In this document: piece by piece, positions 26,135 through 36,490 of the stretch
Position numbering within the stretch: position 1 is the first letter of the stretch
Layout: every line of letters starts with the position of its first letter
Assembly (NCBI RefSeq): GCF_937616625.2
Contig: NC_065577.1
Coordinates: 28,347,501-28,411,500, forward strand
Length of the DNA stretch: 64,000 nucleotides
From: Mercurialis annua
Taxonomy: Eukaryota > Streptophyta > Magnoliopsida > Malpighiales > Euphorbiaceae
Direction of reading: 5' to 3'
Program-made: the position numbers and the translations under genes
The notes under the pieces: generated by a model
The model's database searches: none
What the model was told of the DNA's origin: nothing
What the model saw: only the letters and a program-made list of their open reading frames with translations

Positions 26135-26146
26135 GCTCTGATACCA
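26135..26146 (-). other. Primer-binding site of element L
   Basis: Gctctgatacca on +, that is tggtatcagagc on -, four bases inside the 5' LTR start at 26151. It matches the tRNA-iMet complement and fixes the element's orientation as minus. Confidence 0.9.
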
Positions 26147-28313
26147 CCTTTGTCACGACCCAAAATCGAAGGCCGCGACCGGCGCTAGGGAATGGGAATT
26201 GTAGTTCCGAAACCCGTAGCAAGCCTGAAATTCACTAAAACTTTTTCGCAATTATCATATAAACCTTGACCTTACAAACGGAAGCATTTAACAAAACAAA
26301 GATACATTTATATACACTAGTAAAGTCTTACAACTTGCTCGGGCTTATCGTTTCCGTATCAGGTACGTACTAGCCCGGCATAAACTACTAGTGTCAAAGT
26401 CACTTCACGGGTATCTACCTCCGTGGAACAAATACAATAATCGTAGCCAACAAAGCGTATATTTAATGACAACAACTATAGACATCATAAAAACATGTTA
26501 ATATGCTAGGCCACGACACCGGTCAGACTCACACTACTGCAGCAACTACGAAAGTCGGGACTGTACATAGCCCAAAGGAACCTCTGGTCAAAGAAGGACT
26601 TCTAGCCACGTCTAGAATCTAGGTACCTGAAAAACACACTATTGGGGGGTCAGCTATTAAGCTGAGTGAGTTATACTTTACTTACCATATTATCAAAATA
26701 AGCATCGCATTTTAAAAACATTTTTAAAATATTTATACAATCATATTTTTAAACAATTCCAACATATACAATCACAGCAATTGCAAACAATTCACTAAAT
26801 ACAAGTATTTGATCCGATCGAAACCTTAATCTTAAACTCCTTGTGAAGCAATAGTGCTAGCACACAAGCACTGGTTTTGGCTAAGGTCTGTTCGTGGGGA
26901 TACTCGTAGAGGACGCATTCTTTTTGAGGCGTTTCTGATCTGAGGACAGATATCACCAAAGTTAACCACCTCCTTCCTTCCTACATTGCTATTTGAATTC
27001 GACATACAAGTAAGTATTTATTATGTTATTAATCTATTAATTCGAATTACATGGATCTTGGTTTGGGTTTTAGATAAATGTTTAAAATTCCGCTGTGTTA
27101 TGAACCTAAAAAACCCAACAAATGGTTATTCTACCGTGAGACACACGACATATGATTTATTATATCGTTATTGTTAGTAGTATGTGCCCTAGGTCCATTT
27201 TGTATTTATACTTGTATAAACAAATCCCATTGGCAATGATATATATGTTTTATTTGAACTAAGTGCCTCATCAACTAAGTGTTTATTTATTGCATATTGT
27301 CCTTATCACATTGTGATAGAATCTATTCTTAAGGTGTTGAGAATATGAGTGACAGATTCTATTATACAAGTGATCTAAATAACCATTCACGATCGATGGG
27401 GTCCTACGAATAAGGGCATCGTATTATCCCGGAAAGATCGTCACCTCTGTTTATTCTCCTAATTAGTAAAGAGTTACTAATTATAGGAAGCAGTGAGTCT
27501 TATACTACTTGATGGAGATCAGAATAAACATGTGGACACTCAAAGGGTTTGAGTGAGTCGAACAAGTGACGCTAGATGACTTATACATGGTATTTCATGA
27601 AAGTCAATTTAATGTCATCTATTTCATAATTGTACATATGTCCTTTGACTTGCGGTGACACTATCTTATATATAGGTGATTAGAGTTTGATACTCCTTAT
27701 CCCTAGATCTTTCATGAGCTAGGGTCGCGGGATGTGTTGGCTCTAGTTAGTTGTATATGGAGATAGGGTTTAACCAAGAGAGGATTTATCACTCCGGATG
27801 AACGGAGAAAAGATTCTATGCTATCTCAAATTGTTCTTGATGGATGATAAAACCTGCGCAGGTGTATATGACTTACTTAGAAAGTTGTTTCTAGTGGAAG
27901 TCATATTTATCAAGAATAAGAACTGAGATGAGGTCATATGATCAAGACAAACAGTGTTTGACTTAACCGTGACACTAGTCGAGATCGGAATCTTAGATGA
28001 AGGGAATTTTGAGTGTACGGTAATTATGAACATTGGTTCATAACGAATGCATCAAAACATTCATATCTATTTGGGATTTAATTATTTAATATAAGAAAGG
28101 CGTTTCTTATGACTCTCGTTGCCATATAAATGTGAACCTAGTTAGTCACACACAATAGGGTGTGCAACCGATTGAGTTTATGAGAGATTGATTTCATATG
28201 GATACTAGCATATTTCGGAAATTAATCTAAGATGAAAAAACAAATACAATTAGGGAATAATTTGTAAGAGTTATAAATTAGTAGGCACCTAATTGTATTT
28301 TATCCAAGTTAAT

Positions 28314-28483
28314 GTGATGATGTCACGATGATGTCATGTGATGATGTCACGATGATGTCACGATGATGTCATGTGATGATGTCACAATGATGTCATGTGA
28401 TGATGTCACGATGATGTCATGTGATGATGTCACGATGATGTCATGTGATGATGTCACAATGATGTCATGTGATGATGTCATGT
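28314..28483. repeat. 24 bp minisatellite in solo LTR I
   Basis: About seven units of gatgatgtcacgatgatgtc type, each made of two 12 bp half-units alternating gatgtcac and gatgtcat. It lies some 270-430 bases upstream of the LTR TATA box, the position of an enhancer (U3). Confidence 0.88.
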
Positions 28484-28493
28484 ATGTCTCTGT

Positions 28494-28735
28494 GTGTGAC
28501 AACTAGCATCCGACGTGTCAGAAGGTGGCAACACCTATGCTTGATGTGTGACACCTAGCATCTGATGTGTCAGATGGTGGCAACACCTATGCTTGGTGTG
28601 TGACACCTAGCATGTGAGGTGTCGAATGGTGGCAACACCTTTGCTTGGTGTGTGACACCTAGCATGTGAGGTGTCGAATGGTGGCAACACCTTTGCTTGG
28701 TGTGTGACACCTAGCATGTGAGGTGTTGCATTCTT
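28494..28735. repeat. 52 bp minisatellite in solo LTR I
   Basis: Units starting gtgtgacacctagcat recur at 28494, 28546, 28598, 28650 and 28702 (the last partial), each with ggtggcaacacct. The array ends about 15 bases before the TATA box. Units 3 and 4 are nearly identical, so the array is still expanding or converting. Confidence 0.9.
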
Positions 28736-28750
28736 AAGCAAAGCTCTACC

Positions 28751-28758
28751 TATAAATA
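28751..28758 (+). promoter_or_regulatory. TATA box of solo LTR I
   Basis: TATAAATA directly downstream of the minisatellites. A start near 28785 would place the R region in the last 400 bases of the LTR. Confidence 0.6.
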
Positions 28759-31700
28759 GAGGTTGCCTTTGCTCATTCTAAACACACCACACTTAAGAAA
28801 GCATATTTGTAGGAGTTGAAGTAGTCATCAATCAAAGAAAAGCTTGGAGAAAGTTTTTCATACATCCCAGCAAAGACGTAATCGAGGCGAGAGTTTGAGC
28901 TTAGGGTTGCACGGCAAGAGAAACTCTTGCAGATTACTTCAAGGCGAGGATTCAATCGGACGCATACTCGTGTGGACGAGCTTGAGGTCGCCGTACTATC
29001 GGGCTACAAGAATCGTTGGAGAATCGACATAGGTATTCTTCTTACGGTTTCTAGATGCGTGCTTTAATTACTAGATGATACGACGATCCATTTGTTATTG
29101 ATATGATCAATTTCTGGATCCGAATTGTTGGAATTCCAATTTTGAATTGAAATATACGATTCGGACCATCACGTCCCGCTGCACCAACAATGTATATATA
29201 TATTGATAGTTTATGTTAGACAATTAAATTACGTATTGGTTGATTATATATTTGTGAATGAGTTACATATTTGATGTTGGATCAAATTGTATATCGTTTT
29301 ATTGATGTTTGTTCAATGTTTAAAATTGGTGTATGATCCGAAGAAACGAGTTACCTATTGGGCGTGAATAGGCCGTGTGATCACCGGTGTTTGTAAGAGT
29401 CTATATGTTTGTACTTAGAATTGTTTGACATAAGCTCAATTTATGTTGATTATGTTTGGGTATCGGAAAGGAGGATTATGTTTGATAGATACGTTAGTTG
29501 AACTATCTCGGGACCCGTATCTAGTGAGTTAACTCGGTTGAACTATCTCGGGACTCACAACTTGGGATTAAGAATGGCATGAGTTAACTCGGTTGAACTA
29601 TCTCGGAACTATGCCACGTGGTAGAGGTTAACTCAGTCCAACTATCTCGGGACCCTACCACTTTTGTTCAATTGATTTGAGATAACACAAGTAATATAAG
29701 TAGTTTATAGGGAAGTTCAATCCGTTTATATAAAGTCTAAGATTAAGATTTCTATCGGATCAAATCATTGTTTGTAATATAATAATATTATATTTGCTTG
29801 AATAAATGAATTTCATTTGCGATGTTATTTTTGTGATAATACCGTCAGTAAGGTATATCTCACTCAGCTTAAGCTGACCCTCCCCTCAATTGTGTTTCGA
29901 TTCAAGTTTATTATATGGCGATGTGGTCGAGCTTCCATCCATTGTTCTGGAAGTCTGAGTTATGAAAGTTTCTACCCTTCTTAGAGCTGCAGTAGTTATG
30001 TTAGTAGACTAATTCGGTAGTAGACAGTTTATGTTTTTCATGTGCTGTGGCATAAAAATGTATTTTTGGAAAATGATTTATCCAGCAATTTTGTATATGA
30101 TTACATGGTATTTTGCAAAGGGTGGTTTGTTTTTTTAACAAGCGCTAATAGAACAGTTTTCAAACGTTATATTGCCGATTTTCAAAAATGTATTATTGTT
30201 ATTTTGCGAAATTTTTTTTTGTGAATTCTAGGCTTGCTACGGGTTCCGGATTAACCACTCCCGTTCCCTAGCGCCGGTCGTGGCCCTTGATTTTGGGTCG
30301 TGACAACAATATACGATACAAACAATTCATATAATATGCGATGCATTTGATACTATAATTATACTATATCAAGTAGCTTTTATATAATAATACACAAAAA
30401 TAAAGTATAACTCATGACTTGCTATCTAATTAATTTTGATATTTATAGGTTGACAGAACCCCGTTAAGCCAATTCCATCAATCTTGTAGCTTGTCGATGT
30501 GTCTGTCACATATTCAAACCATATATAAGTTTAATTCATAAATGTTAACTCAAATATTAAAATCTTAAAATTTAGGTCGATAACTCTTATTCTTAACATA
30601 TTCTTTAACTCGATAATTCTTAGTTATCGACTAAGAATATAATATTCAAGTGGTCGTACTTGAAATCGATAACGCATTTAAAGTTTTAAATACGTATTGT
30701 CTAAACTTCAATACACAATCCTTGATATTTAATGGTTTACTTTAAACAAAAAACTTCTTTTATTCCATCATTTACAATTCACTTATATTCTTTAGCCATA
30801 AACGAAACGTGTGTTTGGTACTTGTTTAAATAAATTTTGAACAACGTAAAACCACGTCGGAATAGAACGTAACAAGCTCGAGCCATAAAGGAAGCCTTCT
30901 CACTTGTCGTATCCTCTCCTTGCTGAAAAGGTGAGGGACCGACGTGTGCTTTGGCCCATCTCACGGCGTGTTGCGCCTAGTACGGCGTGAGACCCTGCTG
31001 GACGTGAGTCCAACAGGTATGAAAGCTCTGCGATGCTCCGATCAGCTCTACAAACACAATCTGACATGCAAGCCAACCCTAACAACTCACCAACACACAA
31101 ACTCAGCTTAAACGCAACACAATTGGCCACAAAACACATGAATTTTGCATCAAAAGCTTAACCACAATTTAACAATACCAAAACAGCCACAACCTCTTAA
31201 AACCCTAAATGGAAATACACTTCCTTACCATGAATTTATGTTATGGATCAGTAGATTCTCCTCTCCTCGTTCGAATGCCGCGAAAATCACGCAATTCCGA
31301 CTATAAACGAAGATTTTACAAATTTTATAATTCATCATCAATAAATTAACACTGAACAGCCATGAATTCTGCAAACCCTAACTGAAATTCGTCAATCTTA
31401 CCTTCAATTGATGTTCTAGATCAATAGGTAATCCATTCCTCGTTCCAACGCCGCAAGAATCACGCAAAACCGATGGAAAACGAACAAACCCAAAGCTTTT
31501 GAAATTTTTGGATGAAATTGAGAATATGATGGCTCTTCACTCTCAATTCCTTAGGTGAGAATTAAGTGTTGGTTGATCTAATGTAGCTTGGCAAAGGTTC
31601 CATTTTGGTGCTTTAAGTTACTAACTTAACCCACTTCTTTTTCTAACTTTTATTTTGCTCGTTTTAGTCCACCGATCGCTTAATCGTTTGAACTGGATAA

Positions 31701-31930
31701 ATTTTGTATTATTTATAACCAAATAAACATAATACTACTCTGATACCTTATTATTTTATATTCTAATAATTTCTTTTAGTTATTCTCGGCTAAAACCCTT
31801 ATATTTCAATTTGAATCATAAACCTGATTTTTCCTATTTTTTCGTTCATTTATTACTTCAATGAATACCGATATCCAAAATAATCAATATTACCTTCAAA
31901 AATAAAATAATAATTCCCGTCAATAATCTT

Positions 31931-33717
31931 TTTGTAATATCTTGTATTTTTAAATTATTTTTTTAATTTTAATTATAATTTTTGCATTCTGTCGAGTTTT
32001 GAATAATTTATTATTATTATTATTACTATTATTAAATTTTTATTTAGTCGTTCGTTGATTCAATTCGTGTTTGGCATGTATCATTAATATTTAAAAAAAA
32101 AAAAAAAAGTGTATATATTTAGCATGCATGAAATCATGCATATGTCTTACCTTTGAGGAAATTAGGCCCACCACCACCAAAAGCCTAATTATCTCTCTTA
32201 TACGGCCCGCTTCTATTTGTTGAAAAGAAACGACAATCATCTTCCTTCTTCTATGTTTACAATTTCTATTTGGAATTTTACTTTTTCTTTTCTCATTAAA
32301 GCTGTTTTCAATTTCTGTGGCAATCTAGCTCTCTTGCTATGGTTTTCATTTTGAATTTCCTATCACTCTTTCTTCAACCGCTCTCACGGTTCGGGCTTTC
32401 CATTTGAAAAAATACAACATAACGGCAATGGGTTTGCCGATCGGTGGTGGAGGTAGCCACAACGGCGATGGATTTGTCGATTGGTGGCGGATGCGGCGGC
32501 GATGGTTTTGAGAATCGTTTCTTTATAGAGGAACCGATGTGTTAATATTATTCTATCAAACAGAAATAGCATCTGACTGACCAAGAAAGCATATCTCGGA
32601 TGTTTTGAGTTATGATGTATGAAGAGTTATTTTTAATTAAACGACCGATTTTTAATCAAATTTTATCGAAACAGTGGCAATTACTTAGGGGTCCCACTAG
32701 GCAAGATTAGCTTGAAGAAGGATCGAAGGAACTTAATAGAAGAAATGAAGGTGGCAGACAAATGAAATGTTAATTGTGGAGTCCAGTTGTACCAAATTCT
32801 TCTCTTCTCATCCTATTTCTTTAATTTTTGTTGTAAGCCTATTCCTTTAATTCAATTCCCATAAATGCACATTTTGTGGGCTAAACTAAATTAAACTCTA
32901 TTAATGGTTTTGTTCGGTGGTGCTGATGGAGCATACTATACTTCATCCAAGAATAGAAGGAGCGGGAGTGATGGTGTGAGTGCAGATCATGTGCAAAAAT
33001 AAAGGGCTTAGAAATGCTAGTAGTTGGTTTATAATGCAGTGGTTTATGTTTGTGATGTAGGTCTATTTGCTCTTTTTTTCACATTGCTTGAGTAGTTTTT
33101 GCTCATGTAATTCTTAAATGGATGATTGCAAATCATTTTTTATTTTAAAATGAAGATTGAATATGGTGGTTGTTGGTTTGTAGGATTTGTTGTGCTTTTT
33201 TTATATTATTTGTTGGTAAACATAGTAAATTAAGTAATAATTTATTTTAATATTTTATGATTTAAAAAATAAAAAATAATAATTTGATTTTTAAGTAAAC
33301 TGTTAGTGAACTTATAGTAAATATATTGTAACAATACTTTTTTGGTTATATTGAACTATAACCACATAGTCTTCGTCTCTATTGTCTCCCTCTTTAAATA
33401 GAGCGACTTTCAAATATGTTAGTTCATATTTCATGAAGAAATTACACTCTATGATTGTTTCTTCAATATCAAGCAGCTTCACAAATGGACATTACTAAGT
33501 AATCAAGTAATTATTTAGTAACTATGAAGGTTCTGCATATATGGAAATTGTCGTTTTTATATGATTAGGCATTATGATTGTGTGAATCTTGTGATGCTTA
33601 AACTGATTATTGAATCATCATATGCAATTATTCCATAAGTTTTGGAGAAATTTAGTTTAATATAAGCAGCTAGTTTTCATGTACTATCTTGCCTCCATTT
33701 TTATTTGTATCTTTTTA
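31931..33717. other. Unassigned AT-rich DNA
   Basis: No convincing gene. It contains an A run at about 32092-32106, the palindrome atgcatga-aa-tcatgcat (32124-32141), and a GC-richer stretch with repeated ggcgatgg/gattggtgg phrases at about 32420-32510. Similar AT-rich phrases around actgttagt occur at about 33300 and 34600, suggesting remains of one old element around the MITE and the small ORF below. Confidence 0.4.
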
Positions 33718-33726
33718 TATTAATAA

Positions 33727-34096
33727 GGGTTAATTCCTAAAAAAATCACGAACTTTACACGAAGTTTCATTTTAATCATGAACTTTAAAAGTTGTCTTTT
33801 AAAGGCACGAACTTTCATTTTGTTTCAAATCTATCGCCAAAGTAAAATCCGATGTATTTTATCGAACCAAAAATTCCTAATCCTATATACTCTAACTAAA
33901 AGATAATAAGATTTAATGTCGATTTATAATTTGGGTATTTCATTAATGGTTTATTGAAGAATTTAGTCAACAAAAATACATTGAAATGATAGATTTGAAA
34001 CAAAATGAAAGTTCGTGCTTTTAAATGGCAACTTTCAAAGATCATGATTAAAATGAAACTTCGTGTAAAGTTCGTGATTTTTTTAGAAATTAACCC
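33727..34096. mobile_element. Mutator-type MITE
   Basis: 370 bp with roughly 110 bp terminal inverted repeats beginning gggttaattcctaaaaaaat. The 9 bp duplication TATTAATAA flanks it exactly (33718-33726 and 34097-34105), the length made by Mutator-like transposases. No ORF. Confidence 0.92.
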
Positions 34097-34271
34097 TATT
34101 AATAATGAGTGTGTTTATTTGTGCTCGTTTTTCTTCAAAATCTTACTTACAGGTGCAACTTGATTTTTTGAATCATTTCAAATGCAGCCATGGAAAAACA
34201 TCTCTTTATTTTAATTATATCTATTATTTTTTACTAAATAGTTTTTAACAGTTCACTAAAGGGTTACTAAA

Positions 34272-34478
34272 TTGAAACTTGTGAAGGGACTGAATCCACT
34301 TGATAACAAGTTTGGTGAAAGTATTATTTCTGCTGATCAACAGCAGGAGCGTATTGCATTTCTTTTGTATCAATATGGGAACATGAAGATGGCTGAAAAT
34401 ATTGAGAGTGACAAAGAGATCGAAGTTAAGAAGACGAATGCGGAAGCGAGAAAAGCAAAAATGAAGAAAAAAATTTAA
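34272..34478 (+). CDS. Small orphan ORF of unknown function
   Basis: A 68-codon ORF with a Lys/Glu-rich charged C-terminal half (KEIEVKKTNAEARKAKMKKK) and predicted helix. The composition looks more coding than its surroundings, and it could be the tail exon of a transposon or host protein. No family recognised. It may be chance. Confidence 0.3.
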   Translation: MKLVKGLNPLDNKFGESIISADQQQERIAFLLYQYGNMKMAENIESDKEIEVKKTNAEARKAKMKKKI

Positions 34479-34739
34479 AAGTTGTATGGATTTTCAGTTT
34501 TAGTTGTTTGTTTGGATTATTTTGTTGTATAGATTGTTTTCTAAACCTATGAATAGTGGTTGTTATTTTTGTTTAGTTTTCTAATTCAGTATCTATTTAG
34601 TACACTGTTAGTTAACTAGTGGTAAACTATACTTTAGTATATGTTTTACTTTATTACAAATTATAGGTATATATTTGGTAATCTAATGGTACACTTCTGA
34701 TATATAATTTGATAAACTTTTATATAGTATACTAGTAAT

Positions 34740-35900
34740 TATAGTAATTATCTAATGAACTTCTTACCATTCAACTCGTCGCGAATCGTCCTTTGGGACT
34801 TCAATATTAACTTTAGTATACTAACCCTTAGGTTATACTTGTCGTTAATATTTTATCCTTTCACTTATATCTTAGCTCACTGTTTTATCATCTTCTTATA
34901 TTGTTTATCTTTCGTTCTTCAATATGCTTTTAACATCCATCTTCATAATTTAACTATCCTCCATCTATTTCCTTTTTCAATTTTCGATCTTGGTTTGGCT
35001 CTTGGTTTCCAACTATTTCTTTTGCTATCATATAGCTTTAGGTTTACCATACATTACTATCCATAATTTCACTATTTCCATTCGTAACTTCTTTTTTTCA
35101 TCTATACCGTAGATATTTTCTTCACGATCTTCTTTTAATTTCTCGTTCTTAAATATCCACTAGGATTAGTAGTGTTGGTACTATAATCCTACAAAACTCT
35201 TTCTTTATCCTTTATTATTGCTTCTATCGTGTTTCTCAATCATCTTCTATTACGCTTCTTGGATTTATTTGTATCTTGTCTTATACTTCTTGTTTTAGCA
35301 TCCTCAACATTGATTTTCAATGGAGGGACGTAGTCTACTCCATTCGAATTCCTCGACGTGCTGCGTTGTTGATCGCCTGTTTATTCATCTATCAGATTCT
35401 TACTGATATCTCGACTATTAGTGAGGCTAATCTCATATTTATGTCAAATCAATCCCTTGAGCTTCTATGTGTCTACGACTACATAGAGTTCGATCCATCT
35501 TATTTTCTTGTCAACTTTCCCCATGAAATTCTCTTTTCCTTTCCTCGATCAGTCTTATCGAGTACTATACGATACACACAGGTTGTTCAAACCTTCTCAA
35601 TATCGATTACTTTAATCGATCTGTTTGTATCCTTTATCCATCTTTGGATTCTTACACCTTTTATACATGTATAACTCTTTGTAGGTATCTTACTTCCATC
35701 TCTTAATTTTTCTTATCGTATACTTCAAACCATTCAATTCTATGCGGAGCTGGTGTTAGCTGTACTTAACTAATCCAACTATATACTCCATACTCTTGTC
35801 GCTAGTCTATTTGGCTAGTCACATCTATCCATGTATATAACCCCATCAATACTTTTATGAAAACTACCTCTAGTTCTCAATTTGACGATAATAATGGTTA
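34740..35900 (-). repeat. Decayed gypsy internal sequence next to LTR C
   Basis: Around 35420-35450 (gtgaggctaatctcatatttatgtcaa) it resembles 23940-23967 inside element L (gtgaggtcgatcctagacttatgtcaa), in the same orientation. This suggests remains of a related minus-strand element. No primer-binding site is recognisable at the LTR C boundary and no domain can be translated with confidence. Confidence 0.45.
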
Positions 35901-36490
35901 TGTCACGACCCGATTTCCTCCCAAAACTCGAGTCGAGACCGGTGCTAGGAATGGGAATGGTTGTTCTGAAACCCATAGCAAGCCTAGGAAAAACAGTAAA
36001 ATCTTTTCGTGTTTTGAAAACATAAAAGGTTTCAATCTCTTTTCGCAAGTATTTGAAAACCTTTAAATAAACATGTAATCAAAACCCTGCGATTGCATTC
36101 ATGGACTCAGGGTAGTACGCGTACATATCATACACCATATGATAATCCTATCTGAATACAATGCCAGCAGTGTAAACCAGTTCACACATCAGGTTACCAG
36201 TTTAAAACATTTGTACAAACACGTAGCTTTAAACACAAATCCAATTTCTTTATAAACAACTGGCAAAGGCCCTTTTGTACAAATATGCAGCATTTTCAAA
36301 ACATAGATACTAGACAGTAATTTCATATCAGAGCAAAGCTTGTAAACAAAATGAACTATTGTGGGATATACCGAACTACTCTGCAGCTTTAGAATGACCT
36401 TATTTAGATACGACTTCCAAAGAAAGAACTAAAAGTCTTGTCACGTCAAAATTCTACTTACATGTAAAAGGGAAATATCAATGGGGGTCA
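35901..36490 (-). repeat. Gypsy-type LTR C fragment (reverse)
   Basis: It starts TGTCACGACCCG and carries the family block gagaccggtgctaggaatgggaat. It stops after atgggggtca where forward LTR D begins. In L the matching site reads ggggggtcagct, so D apparently inserted there. The missing rest of C is not found in the window. Confidence 0.75.

Larger units (their letters stand above)
18417..26842 (-). mobile_element. Gypsy-type LTR element L lacking recognisable pol (minus strand)
   Basis: Read on the minus strand, the 5' LTR is 26842-26151 (clipped), then the primer-binding site tggtatcagagc (+ 26135-26146), about 4.4 kb internal, a polypurine tract (+ 21737-21752), and a complete 3' LTR 21736-18417 (3320 bp, TGTAATACCCC...GGGTCGTGACA). 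The retained 692 bases of the 5' LTR align with the 3' LTR without an indel and almost without substitution, so insertion was recent. The internal region has an RGRG-rich stretch near the primer-binding end (about 25390-25320, minus) resembling the start of a gag. I find no protease, RT, RNase H or integrase motif. It is probably non-autonomous (LARD-like). Confidence 0.88.
10184..27120 (+). mobile_element. Full-length Ty1/copia element K, with a gypsy element nested in its 3' LTR
   Basis: Both LTRs begin TGTTAGTGATATGC and end AACCCAACA. The target duplication AATGG lies at 10179-10183 and 27121-27125. The primer-binding site tggtatcagagc (11660-11671, tRNA-iMet type) follows the 5' LTR and a purine tract precedes the 3' LTR. 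Gag and pol are recognisable but broken by stops and frameshifts. The element sits in solo LTR B. Confidence 0.95.
17269..27120 (+). repeat. Copia K 3' LTR, split by gypsy element L
   Basis: The LTR runs 17269-18416, is interrupted, and resumes at about 26843-27120 (about 1.43 kb in total). A TATAAATA lies at 18347-18354 and an AT microsatellite at about 18201-18237. At the break the 5' LTR has gaaattg between ataattc and cttgtgaag; those seven bases are missing here. Confidence 0.9.
27172..29189 (+). mobile_element. Copia-type solo LTR I
   Basis: It begins TGTTAGTAGTATGTGCC and ends GCACCAACA, 2018 bp. LTR B sequence flanks it on both sides (B resumes at 29190 and reaches its hairpin near 29357). 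No matching 5 bp TSD is visible: gttat on the left, atgta on the right. A TATAAATA box is at 28751-28758 with two minisatellites just upstream. There is no coding capacity. Confidence 0.75.
7494..30305 (+). mobile_element. Solo gypsy-type LTR B (forward), carrying nested elements
   Basis: It starts TGTAATACC at 7494 and ends GGGTCGTGACA at 30305. ACAAT flanks it at 7489-7493 and 30306-30310. Removing the nested copia (10184-27120 plus one TSD) and the solo LTR at 27172-29189 leaves about 3.85 kb. It has no internal region, so it is a solo LTR made by LTR-LTR recombination. The cgagat...gttcaac phrases lie at about 29490-29650 and the conserved CCTATTG hairpin near 29357. It is flanked on both sides by LTR A. 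Confidence 0.9.
6494..31930 (-). mobile_element. Gypsy-type LTR A (reverse), interrupted by LTR B
   Basis: It starts TATCACGACCC (family start TGTCACGACCC read on +) with the gcgaccgg...gaaacccgtagc block. It runs to 7493 and resumes at 30311 after LTR B and its TSD. Family hallmarks are present: repeated cgagataattcgac phrases (7210-7335) and the CCTATTG/CAATAGG hairpin (7414-7432). It fades at about 31930 after cccgtcaataatct, before the expected GGGGTATTACA end. No primer-binding site lies to its left, so it is a solo or truncated 3' LTR. Confidence 0.75.

Noticed and set aside
28314..28735. CRISPR-like array (regular repeats)
   Set aside because: Units are contiguous without unique spacers, in a plant LTR; they are minisatellites.
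35276..35674. 132-codon plus-strand hydrophobic ORF that could pass as a membrane protein
   Set aside because: It overlaps sequence resembling element L interior on the opposite strand; hydrophobicity follows from T-rich composition.
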